From NCBI RefSeq assembly GCF_052857255.1, contig NW_027526506.1, forward strand, positions 496,001 through 560,000: a DNA stretch of 64,000 nt, given 5' to 3'. The stretch comes from Amblyomma americanum. Taxonomy: Eukaryota; Arthropoda; Arachnida; Ixodida; Ixodidae. The notes under the pieces are model-generated. The model did no database searches. It worked only from the letters and a program-made list of their open reading frames with translations, and was not told where the DNA came from. Below, piece by piece: positions 49,671-60,785 of the stretch. Position 1 is the stretch's first letter. Each line of letters begins with the position of its first letter. Position numbers and translations under genes: made by a program.

Positions 49671-51226
49671 GCCAACCGAAGCTCTTCTTTTTCTTTCTGC
49701 TCGCACAATTCCCCTCTTTCATGAGCCAACCGAAGCTTCTCTTTTTCTTTCTGCTCGCACAATTCCCGCCTTTCTTGAGCTAACCGAAGCTCTTCTTTTT
49801 CTTTCTGCTCACACATATCCCGTCTTTCTTGAGCTAACCGAAGCTCTTTTTCTTTCTGCTCGCACAATTCCCGTTTTTCTTGAGCCAACCCAAGTTCTTC
49901 TTTTTCTTTTCTCGCACAATTCCCGTCTTTCTTGAGCCAACCGAAGCTCTTCTTTTTCTTTCTGCTCGCACAATTCTCTTCTCCCTTGAGCCAACCGAAG
50001 CTCTTCATTTTCTTTCTGCTCGCACAATTCCCGTCTTTTTTGAGCCAACCGAAGTTCTTCTTTTTCTTTCTGCTCACACAATTCCCGTCTTTCTTGAGCC
50101 AACCGAAGCTCTTCTTTTTCTTTCTGCTCCCACAATTCCCGTCTTTCTTGAGCCAACCGAAGCTCTTCTTTTTCTTTCTGCTCGCAGAAATGCAGTTTTT
50201 CTTGAGCAAACCGAAGCTCTTCTTTTTCTTTCTGTTCGCACAATTCCCGTCTTTATTGAGCCAACCGCAGCTCTTCTTTTTCTTTCTGCTCGTACAATTC
50301 CCGTCTTTCTTGAGCCAGCCGAAGCTCTTCTTTTTCTGTTCTCGCACAATTCCCGTCTTTTTTAAGCCAACCGAAGCTCTTCCTTTTCTTTCTGCTCGCA
50401 CAATTCACGTCTTTGTTGAGCCAACCGAAGCCTTTCTTTTTCTTTCTGTTCGCACAATTTCCGTCTTTTTTGAGCCAACCGAAGCTCTTCTTTTTCTTTC
50501 TGCTCGCACAATTCCCGTCTTTCTTGAGCCAACGGAAGCTCTTCTATTTCTTTCTGCTCGCACAATTCCCGTCTTTCTCGAGCCAACCGAAGCTCTTCTT
50601 TTTCTTTCTGCTCGCACAATTGCCGTCTTTCTTGAGCCAATCGAAGCTCTTCTTTTTCTTTCTGCTCGCACAATTCCCGTATTTTTTGAGCCAACCGAAG
50701 CTCTTCTTTTTCTTTCTGCTCGCACAATTCCCGTCTTTCTTGAGCCATCCGAAGCTCTTCTTTTTCTTTCTGCTCCCACAAATCCAGTTTTTCTTGAGCC
50801 AACCGAAGCTCTTATTTTTCTTTCTGCTCGCACAATTCCCGTCTTTATTGAGCCATCCGAACCTCTTATTTTTCTTTCTGCTCGAGCAAATCCAGTTTTT
50901 CTTGAGCCAACCGAAACCTTTCATTTTCTTTCTGCTCGAACAATTCTCGTCTTTTTTGAGCCAACCGAAACTCTTCTTTTTCTTCCTGCTCCCACAGTTC
51001 CCGTCTTTCTTGAGCCAACCGAAGCTCTTCTTTTTCTTTCTGCTCGCACAAATCCAGTTTTTCTTGAGCCAATCGAAGCTCTTCTTTTTCTTTCTGGTCG
51101 CAAAATTCCCGTCTTTATTGAGGCAACCGCAGCTCTTTTTTTCTTTCTGCTCGCACAATTTCCGCCTTCTTTGAGCCAACCGAAGCTCTTCTTTTTCTGT
51201 TGTCGCACAATTCCCGTCTTTTTTAA
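49671..51226. repeat. Nested 1,556-bp block, first copy in the right 7.18 kb unit
   Basis: This is the counterpart of 42,490-44,045 shifted by 7,181 bp. Since both 7.18 kb copies contain the 1,556-bp pair, that pair existed before the larger duplication unless conversion has spread it. Confidence 0.88.
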
Positions 51227-52782
51227 GCCAACCGAAGCTCTTCTTTTTCTTTCTGCTCGCACAATTCCCCTCTTTCATGAGCCAACCGAAGCTTCTCTTT
51301 TTCTTTCTGCTCGCACAATTCCCGCCTTTCTTGAGCTAACCGAAGCTCTTCTTTTTCTTTCTGCTCACACATATCCCGTCTTTCTTGAGCTAACCGAAGC
51401 TCTTTTTCTTTCTGCTCGCACAATTCCCGTTTTTCTTGAGCCAACCCAAGCTCTTCTTTTTCTTTTCTCGCACAATTCCCGTCTTTCTTGAGCCAACCGA
51501 AGCTCTTCTTTTTCTTTCTGCTCGCACAATTCTCTTCTCCCTTGAGCCAACCGAAGCTCTTCATTTTCTTTCTGCTCGCACAATTCCCGTCTTTTTTGAG
51601 CCAACCGAAGTTCTTCTTTTTCTTTCTGCTCACACAATTCCCGTCTTTCTTGAGCCAACCGAAGCTCTTCTTTTTCTTTCTGCTCCCACAATTCCCGTCT
51701 TTCTTGAGCCAACCGAAGCTCTTCTTTTTCTTTCTGCTCGCAGAAATGCAGTTTTTCTTGAGCAAACCGAAGCTCTTCTTTTTCTTTCTGTTCGCACAAT
51801 TCCCGTCTTTATTGAGCCAACCGCAGCTCTTCTTTTTCTTTCTGCTCGTACAATTCCCGTCTTTCTTGAGCCAGCCGAAGCTCTTCTTTTTCTGTTCTCG
51901 CACAATTCCCGTCTTTTTTAAGCCAACCGAAGCTCTTCCTTTTCTTTCTGCTCGCACAATTCACGTCTTTGTTGAGCCAACCGAAGCCTTTCTTTTTCTT
52001 TCTGTTCGCACAATTTCCGTCTTTTTTGAGCCAACCGAAGCTCTTCTTTTTCTTTCTGCTCGCACAATTCCCGTCTTTCTTGAGCCAACGGAAGCTCTTC
52101 TATTTCTTTCTGCTCGCACAATTCCCGTCTTTCTCGAGCCAACCGAAGCTCTTCTTTTTCTTTCTGCTCGCACAATTGCCGTCTTTCTTGAGCCAATCGA
52201 AGCTCTTCTTTTTCTTTCTGCTCGCACAATTCCCGTATTTTTTGAGCCAACCGAAGCTCTTCTTTTTCTTTCTGCTCGCACAATTCCCGTCTTTCTTGAG
52301 CCATCCGAAGCTCTTCTTTTTCTTTCTGCTCCCACAAATCCAGTTTTTCTTGAGCCAACCGAAGCTCTTATTTTTCTTTCTGCTCGCACAATTCCCGTCT
52401 TTATTGAGCCATCCGAACCTCTTATTTTTCTTTCTGCTCGAGCAAATCCAGTTTTTCTTGAGCCAACCGAAACCTTTCATTTTCTTTCTGCTCGAACAAT
52501 TCTCGTCTTTTTTGAGCCAACCGAAACTCTTCTTTTTCTTCCTGCTCCCACAGTTCCCGTCTTTCTTGAGCCAACCGAAGCTCTTCTTTTTCTTTCTGCT
52601 CGCACAAATCCAGTTTTTCTTGAGCCAATCGAAGCTCTTCTTTTTCTTTCTGGTCGCAAAATTCCCGTCTTTATTGAGGCAACCGCAGCTCTTTTTTTCT
52701 TTCTGCTCGCACAATTTCCGCCTTCTTTGAGCCAACCGAAGCTCTTCTTTTTCTGTTGTCGCACAATTCCCGTCTTTTTTAA
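51227..52782. repeat. Nested 1,556-bp block, second copy in the right 7.18 kb unit
   Basis: This is the counterpart of 44,046-45,601 shifted by 7,181 bp, with ctgttgtcgc near 52,753 and the same cttccttttc exit unit. Confidence 0.88.
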
Positions 52783-54059
52783 GCCAACCGAAGCTCTTCC
52801 TTTTCTTTCTGCTCGCACAATTCACGTCTTTGTTGAGCCAACCAAAGCCTTTCTTTGTCTTTCTGTTCGCACAATTTCCGTCATTTTTGAGCCACCCGAA
52901 GCTCTTCTTTCTCTTTCTGCTCGCACAATTCCCGTCTTTCTAGAGCCAACGGAAGCTATTCTTTTTCTTTCTGCTCGCACAATTCCCGTCTTTCTCGAGC
53001 CAACCGAAGCTCTTCATTTTCTTTCTGCTCGCACAATTGCCGTCTTTCTTGAGCCAATCGAAGCTCTTCTTTTTCTTTCTGCTCGCACAATTCCCGTATT
53101 TTTTGAGCCAACCGAAGCTCTTCTTTTTCTTTCTGCTCGCACAATTCCCGTGTTTCTTGAGCAAATCGAAGCTCTTCTTTTTCTTTCTACTGGCACTATT
53201 AACGTCTTGAGCGAATTAAAGCTCTTCTTTTTCTTCTTGCTCGCACAATTCCCGTATTTCTTGAGCCAACCGAAGCTCTTCGTTTTCTTTCTGCTCGCAC
53301 AATTCCCGTCTCTCCTAATCCAACCGAAGCTCTTCTTTTTCTTTCTGCTCGCAAAATTCCCGTCTTTCATGAGCCAACCGAAGATTCTCTTTTTCTTTCT
53401 GCTCGCACAATTCCCGCCTTTCTTGAGCTAACCGAAGCTCTTCTTTTTCTTTCTGCTCACACATATCCCGTCTTTCTTGAGCTAACCGAAGCACTTTTTC
53501 TTTCTGCTCGCACAATTCCCGTTTTTCTTGAGCCAACCGAAGCTCTTCTTTTTCTTTTCTCGCACAATTCCCGTCTTTCTTGCGCCAACCGAAGCTCTTC
53601 TTTTTCTTTCTGCTTGCACAATTCTCGTCTCCCTTGAGCCAACCGAAGCTCTTCATTTTCTTTCTGCTCGCACAATTGCCGTCTTTTTTGAGCCAACCAA
53701 AGTTCTTCTTTTTCTTTCTGCTCACACAATTCCCGTCTTTCTAGAGCCAACCGAAGCTCTTATTTTTCTTTCTGCTCGAACAATTGCCGTCTTTCTTGAG
53801 CCAACCGAAGCTCCTCTTTTTCTTTCTGCTCGCACAATTGCCGTCTTTCTTGAGTCAACCGAAGCTCTTCTTTTTCTTTCTGCTCGCAAAATTCCCGTCT
53901 TTCTTGAGCCAACCGAAGCTCTTCTTTTTCTTTCTGCTCCCAAAATTCCCGTCTTTCTTGAGCCAACCGAAGCTCTTCTTTTTCTTTCTGCTCGCAGAAA
54001 TGCAGTTTTTCTTGAGCAAACCGAAGCTCTTCTTTTTCTTTCTGCTCGCACAATTCCCG

Positions 54060-57000
54060 TCTTTATTGAGCCAACCGCAGCTCTTCTTTTTCTCTCTGCT
54101 CGCACAATTCCCGTCTTTTTTGAGCCAACCGAAGCTCTTCTTTTTCTTTCTGCTCCCACAATTCCCGTCTTTCTTGAGCCAACCGAAGCTCTTCTTTTTC
54201 TTTCTGCTCACACATATCCCGTCTTTCTTGATCTAACCGAAGCTCTTTTTCTTTCTGCTCGCACAATTCTCGTCTTTCTTGAGCCAACCGAAGCTCTTCT
54301 TTTTCTTTTCTCGCACAATTCTCGTCTTTCTTGAGCCAACCGAAGCTCTTTTTTTTCGTTCTGCTCGCACAATTCTCGTCTCTCTTGAGCCAAACGAAGC
54401 TCTTCTTTTTCTTTCTGCTCGCACAATTCCCGTCTTTTTTGAGCCAACCGAAGTTCTTCTTGTTCTTTCTGCTCAAACAATTCCCGTCTTTCTTGAGCCA
54501 ACCGAAGCTCTTCTTTTTCTTTATGCTCACCCAATTCTCGTCTTTCTTGAGCCAATCTAAGCTCTTCTTTTTCTTTCTGCTCGCACAATTCCCGTCTTTC
54601 TTGAGCCAACCGAAACTCTTATTTTTCTTTCTGCTGGCACTATTAACGTCTTGAGCGAATTAAAGCTCTTCTTTTTCTTCCTGCTCGCACAATTCCCGTC
54701 TTTCATGAGCCAACCGAAGCTCTTCTTTTTGTTTCTGCTCGCACAATTCCCGTCTTTCTTGAGCCAACCGAAGCTCTTCTTTTTCTTTCTGCTCGCACAA
54801 TTCCCCTCTTTCATGAGTCAACCGATGCTTCTCTTTTTCTTTCTGCTCGCACAATTCCCGCCTTTCTTGAGCTAACCGAAGCTCTTCTTTTTCTTTCTGC
54901 TCACACATATCCCGTCTTTCTTGAGCTAACCGAAGCACTTTTTCTTTCTTCTCGCACAATTCCCGTTTTTCTTGAGCCAACCGAAGCTCTTCTTTTTCTT
55001 TTCTCGCACAATTCCCGTCTTTCTTGCGCCAACCGAAGCTCTTCTTTTTCTTTCTGCTTGCACAATTCCCGTCTTTCTTGAGCCAACCGAAGCTCTTCTT
55101 TTTCTTTCTGCTCGAACAATTGCCGACTTTCTTGAGCCAACCGAAGCTCCTCTTTTTCTTTCTGCTCGCACAATTGCCGTCTTTCTTGAGTACACCGAAG
55201 CTCTTCTTTTTCTTTCTGCTCGAAAATTCCCGTCTTTCTTGAGCCAACCGAAGCTCTTCTTTTTCTTTCTGCTCCCACAATTCCCGTCTTTCTTGAGCCA
55301 ACCGAAGCTCTTCTTTTTCTTTCTGCTCTCAGAAATGCAGTTTTTCTTGAGCAAACCGAAGCTCTTCTTTTTCTTTCTGCTCGCACAATTCCCGTCTTTA
55401 TTGAGCCAACCGCAGCTCTTTTTCTTTCTGGTCGTACAATTCCCGTCTTTCTTGAGCCAGCCGAAGCTCTTCTTTTTCTTTTCTCGCACAATTCCCGTCT
55501 TTTTTAAGCCAACCGAAGCTCTTCCTTTTCTTTCTGCTCGCACAATTCACGTCTTTGTTGAGCCAACCGAAGCCTTTCTTTTTCTTTCTGTTCGCACAAT
55601 TTCCGTCTTTTTTGAGCCAACCGAAGCTCTTCTTTTTCTTTCAGCTCGCACAATTCCCGTCTTTCTTGAGCCAACGGAAGCTCTTCTTTTTCTTTCTGCT
55701 CGCACAATTCCCGTCTTTCTCGAGCCAACCGAAGCTCTTCTTTTTCTTTCTGCTCGCACAATTGCCGTCTTGAGCCAATCGAAGCTCTTCTTTTTCTTTC
55801 TGCTCGCACAATTCCCGTCTTTCTTGAGCCGACCGAAGCTCTTCTTTTTCTTTCTGCTCGCACAATTCCCGTCTTTATTGAGCCAACTGCAGCTCTTCTT
55901 TTTCTTTCTGCTCGCACAATTCCCGTCTTTTTTGAGCCAACCGAAGCTCTTTTTTTTCTTTCTGCTCGCAAAATTCCCGTCTTTCTTGAGCCACCCGAAG
56001 CTCTTTTTTTTCTTTCTGCTCAAACAATTCCCGTCTTTCTTGAGCCAACCAAAGTTCTTCTTTTTCTTTCTGCTCACACAATTCCCGTCTTTCTTGAGCC
56101 AACCGAAGCTCTTCTTTTTCTTTCTGCTCCCAAAATTCCCGTCTTTCTTGAGCCAACCGAAGCTCTTCTTTTTCTTTCTGCTCGCAGAAATGCAGTTTTT
56201 CTTGAGCAAACCGAAGCTCTTCTTTTTCTTTCTGCTCGCACAATTCCCGTCTTTATTGAGCCAACCGCAGCTCTTCTTTTTCTCTCTGCTCGCACAATTC
56301 CCGTCTTTTTTGAGCCAACCGAAGCTCTTCTTTTTCTTTCTGCTCCCACAATTCCCGTCTTTCTTGAGCCAACCGAAGCTCTTCTTTTTCTTTCTGCTCA
56401 CACATATCCCGTCTTTCTTGATCTAACCGAAGCTCTTTTTCTTTCTGCTCGCACAATTCTCGTCTTTCTTGAGCCAACCGAAGCTCCTCTTTTTCTTTTC
56501 TCGCACAATTCCCGTCTTTCTTGAGCCAACCGAAGCTCTTTTTTTTCGTTCTGCTCGCACAATTCTCGTCTCTCTTGAGCCAAACGAAGCTCTTCTTTTT
56601 CTTTCTGCTCGCACAATTCCCGTCTTTTTTGAGCCAACCGAAGTTCTTCTTGTTCTTTCTGCTCAAACAATTCCCGTCTGTCTTGAGCCAACCGAAGCTC
56701 TTCTTTTTCTTTATGCTCGCCCAATTCTCGTCTTTCTTGAGCCAATCTAAGCTCTTCTTTTTCTTTCTGCTCGCACAATTCCCGTCTTTCTTGAGCCAAC
56801 CGAAGCTCTTCTTTTTCTTTCTGCTGGCACTATTAACGTCTTGAGCGAATTAAAGCTCTTCTTTTTCTTCCTGCTCGCACAATTCCCGTCTTTCATGAGC
56901 CTACCGAAGCTCTTCTTTTTGTTTCTGCTCGCACAATTCCCGTCTTTCTTGAGCCAACCGAAGCTCTTCTTTTTCTTTCTGCTCGCACAATTCCCCTCTT

Positions 57001-57800
57001 TCATGAGCCAACCGAAGCTTCTCTTTTTCTTTCTGCTCGCACAATTCCCGCCTTTCTTGAGCTAACCGAAGCTCTTCTTTTTCTTTCTGCTCACACATAT
57101 CCCGTCTTTCTTGAGCTAACCGAAGCACTTTTTCTTTCTTCTCGCACAATTCCCGTTTTTCTTGAGCCAACCGAAGCTCTTCTTTTTCTTTTCTCGCACA
57201 ATTCCCGTCTTTCTTGCGCCAACCGAAGCTCTTCTTTTTCTTTCTGCTTGCACAATTCTCGTCTCCCTTGAGCCAACCGAAGCTCTTCTATTTCTTTCTG
57301 CTCGCACAATTCCCGTCTTTTTTGAGCCAACCGAAGTTCTTCTTTTTCTTTCTGCTCACACAATTCCCGTCTTTCTTGAGCCAACCGAAGCTCTTCTTTT
57401 TCTTTCTGCTCGAACAATTGCCGTCTTTCTTGAGTACACCGAAGCTCTTCTTTTTCTTTCTGCTCGAAAATTCCCGTCTTTCTTGAGCCAACCGAAGCTC
57501 TTCTTTTTCTTTCTGCTCCCACAATTCCCGTCTTTCTTGAGCCAACCGAAGCTCTTCTTTTTCTTTCTGCTCGCAGAAATGCAGTTTTTCTTGAGCAAAC
57601 CGAAGCTCTTCTTTTTCTTTCTGCTAGCACAATTCCCGTCATTATTGAGCCAACCGCAGCTCTTTTTCTTTCTGGTCGTACAATTCCCGTCTTTCTTGAG
57701 CCAGCCGAAGCTCTTCTTTTTCTTTTCTCGCACAATTCCCGTCTTTTTTAAGCCAACCGAAGCTCTTCCTTTTCTTTCTGCTCGCACAATTCACGTCTTT
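54060..57800. repeat. 3.7 kb block that recurs at the right end of the window, copy 1
   Basis: It matches 60,786 to the window end in three collinear parts with offsets of 6,726 bp (to about 54,885), 6,300 bp (about 55,315-56,810) and 6,196 bp (from about 56,915). Internally, 54,233 and 56,423 correspond at 2,190 bp, and 55,504 and 57,748 at 2,244 bp, so the block itself contains an older duplication of about 2.2 kb whose second copy differs by one 54-bp unit. Confidence 0.85.
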
Positions 57801-58118
57801 GTTGAGCCAACCGAAGCCTTTCTTTTTCTTTCTGTTCGCACAATTTCCGTCTTTTTTGAGCCAACCGAAGCTCTTCTTTTTCTTTCAGCTCGCACAATTC
57901 CCGTCTTTCTTGAGCCAACGGAAGCTCTTCTTTTTCTTTCTGCTCGCACAATTCCCGTCTTTCTCGAGCCAACCGAAGCTCTTCTTTTTCTTTCTGCTCG
58001 CACAATTGCCGTCTTGAGCCAATCGAAGCTCTTCTTTTTCTTTCTGCTCGCACAATTCCCGTCTTTCTTGAGCCGACCGAAGCTCTTCTTTTTCTTTCTG
58101 CTCGCACAATTCCCGTCT

Positions 58119-59399
58119 TTATTGAGCCAACTGCAGCTCTTCTTTTTCTTTCTGCTCGCACAATTCCCGTCTTTTTTGAGCCAACCGAAGCTCTTTTTTT
58201 TCTTTCTGCTCGCAAAATTCCCGTCTTTCTTGAGCCACTCGAAGCTCTTCTTTTTCTTTCTGCTCAAACAATTCCCGTCTTTCTTGAGCCAACCTCAGCT
58301 CTTCTTTTTCTTTCTGCTCGCATAATTCGCGTCTTTTTTGAGCCAACTGAAGCCTTTCTTTTTCTTTCTGCTCGCACCATTCCCGTCTTTTTTTGAGCCA
58401 ACGGAAGCTCTTCTTTTTCTTTCTGCTCGCACAATTCCCGTCTTTCTCGAGCCAACCGAAGCTCTTCTTTTTCTTTCTGCTCGCACAATTGCCGTCTTGA
58501 GCCATTCGAAGCTCTTCTTTTTCTTTCTGCTCGCACAATTCCCGTCTTTCTTGAGCCGACCGAAGCTCTTCTTTTTCTTTCTGCTCGCACAATTCCCGCC
58601 TTTCTTGAGCTAACCGACGCTCTTCTTTTTCTTTCTGCTCACACATATCCCGTCTTTCTTGAGCTAACCGAAGCTCTTTTTCTTTCTGCTCGCACAATTC
58701 CCGTTTTTCTTGAGCCAACCCAAGCTCTTCTTTTTCTTTTCTCGCACAATTCCCGTCTTTCTTGAGCCAACCGAAGCTCTTCTTTTTCTTTCTGCTTGCA
58801 CAATTCTCTTCTCCCTTGAGCCAACCGAAGCTCTTCTTTTTTTTTCTGCTCGCACAATTCCCGTCTTTTTTGAGCCAACCGAAGTTCTTCTTTTTCTTTC
58901 TGCTCACACAATTCCCGTCTTTCTTGAGGCAACCGAAGCTCTTCTTTTTCTTTCTGCTCGAACAATTGCCGTCTTTCTTGAGCCAACCGAAGCTCCTCTG
59001 TTTCTTTCTGCTCGCACAATTGCCGTCTTTCTTGAGCCAACCGAAGCTCTTCTTTTTCTTTCTGCTCGCAAAATTCCCGTCTTTCTTGAGCCAACCGAAG
59101 CTCTTCTTTTTCTTTCTGCTCCCACAATTCCCGTCTTTCTTGAGCCAACCGAAGCTCTTCTTTTTCTTTCTGCTCGCAGAAATGCAGTTTTTCTTGAGCA
59201 AACCGAAGCTCTTCCTTTTCTTTCTGCTCGCACAATTCCCGTCTTTATTGGCCAACCGCAGCTCTTCTTTTTCTTTCTGCTCGTACAATTCCCGTCTTTC
59301 TTGAGCCAGCCGAAGCTCTTCTGTTTCTGTTGTCGCACAATTCCCGTCTTTTTTAAGCCAACCGAAGCTCTTCCTTTTCTTTCTGCTCGCACAATTCAC
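58119..59399 (-). pseudogene. Longest minus-strand open stretch (426 codons), mixed frames
   Basis: This stretch reads KSF (residues about 1-24), ERREL (to about 50), KSF (to about 221), ERREL (to about 301), KSF (to about 337) and ERREL to the end. The frame changes at identifiable odd units: a ctgttgtcgc unit near 59,325, a two-base loss (attggccaac) near 59,249, a 52-bp unit near 58,736, a four-base loss (gccgtcttgag) near 58,496 and a one-base gain near 58,388. It ends at the TAA of a gtctttattgag unit. The listed first codon is not ATG and simply follows an upstream stop. A product that alternates between an acidic/basic helix and a basic Trp/Phe-containing repeat is not a credible conserved protein. 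I treat it as an open stretch of the decayed array. Confidence 0.15.
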
Positions 59400-60785
59400 G
59401 TCTTTGTTGAGCCAACCGAAGCCTTTCTTTGTCTTTCTGTTCGCACAATTTCCGTCATTTTTGAGCCACCCGAAGCTCTTCTTTCTCTTTCTGCTCGCAC
59501 AATTCCCGTCTTTCTAGAGCCAACGGAAGCTATTCTTTTTCTTTCTGCTCGCACAATTCCCGTCTTTCTCGAGCCAACCGAAGCTCTTCTTTTTCTTTCT
59601 GCTCGCACAATTGCCGTATTTCTTGAGCCAATCGAAGCTCTTCTTTTTCTTTCTGCTCGCACAATTCCCGTATTTTTTGAGCCAACCGAAGCTCTTCTTT
59701 TTCTTTCTGCTCGCACAATTCCCGTCTTTCTTGAGCAAATCGAAGCTCTTCTTTTTCTTTCTACTGGCACTATTAACGTCTTGAGCGAATTAAAGCTCTT
59801 CTTTTTCTTCTTGCTCGCACAATTCCCGTATTTCTTGAGCCAACCGAAGCTCTTCGTTTTCTTTCTGCTCGCACAATTCCCGTCTCTCCTAATCCAACCG
59901 AAGCTCTTCTTTTTCTTTCTGCTCGCAAAATTCCCGTCTTTCTTGAGCCAACCGACGCTCTTCTTTTTCTTTCTGCTCTTACAATTCCCGTCTTTCTTGA
60001 GCCAACCGAAGCTCTTCTTTTTCTTTCTGCTCGCACAATTCCCCTCTTTTATGAGCCAACCGAAGCTTCTCTTTTTCTTTCTGCTCGCACAATTCCCGCC
60101 TTTCTTGAGCTAACCGAAGCTCTTCTTTTTCTTTCTGCTCACACATATCCTGTCTTTCTTGAGCTATCGAAGCACTTTTTCTTTCTGCTCGCACAATTCC
60201 CGTTTTTCTTTAGCCAAACGAAGCTCTTCTTTTTCTTTTCTCGCACAATTCCCGTCTTTCTTGCGCCAACCGAAGCTCTTCTTTTTCTTTCTGCTTGCAC
60301 AATTCTCGTCTCCCTTGAGCCAACCGAAGCTCTTCTTTTTCTTTCTGCTCGCACAATTCCCGTCTTTTTTGAGCCAACCGAAGCTCTTCTTTTTCTTTCT
60401 GCTCGCACAATTGCCGTCTTGAGCCATTCGAAGCTCTTCTTTTTCTTTCTGCTCGCACAATTCCCGTCTTTCTTGAGCCGACCGAAGCTCTTCTGTTTCT
60501 TTCTGCTCGCACAATTCCCGCCTTTCTTGAGCTAACCGACGCTCTTCTTTTTCTTTCTGCTCACACATATCCCGTCTTTCTTGAGCTAACCGAAGCTCTT
60601 TTTCTTTCTGCTCGCACAATTCCCGTTTTTCTTGAGCCAACCCAAGCTCTTCTTTTTCTTTTCTCGCACAATTCCCGTCTTTCTTGAGCCAACCGAAGCT
60701 CTTCTTTTTCTTTCTGCTCGCAGAAATGCAGTTTTTCTTGAGCAAACCGAAGCTCTTCTTTTTCTTTCTGCTCGCACAATTCCCG

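Larger units (their letters stand above)
47456..54636. repeat. 7.18 kb segmental tandem duplication, copy 2
   Basis: This is the tandem partner of the 40.3-47.5 kb block, carrying the same marker units and the same nested 1,556-bp pair. Similarity weakens from about 54,575, where units read gaaactcttattt and ctgctggcac instead of the forms at 47.4 kb, and is lost by about 54,755. Confidence 0.92.
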
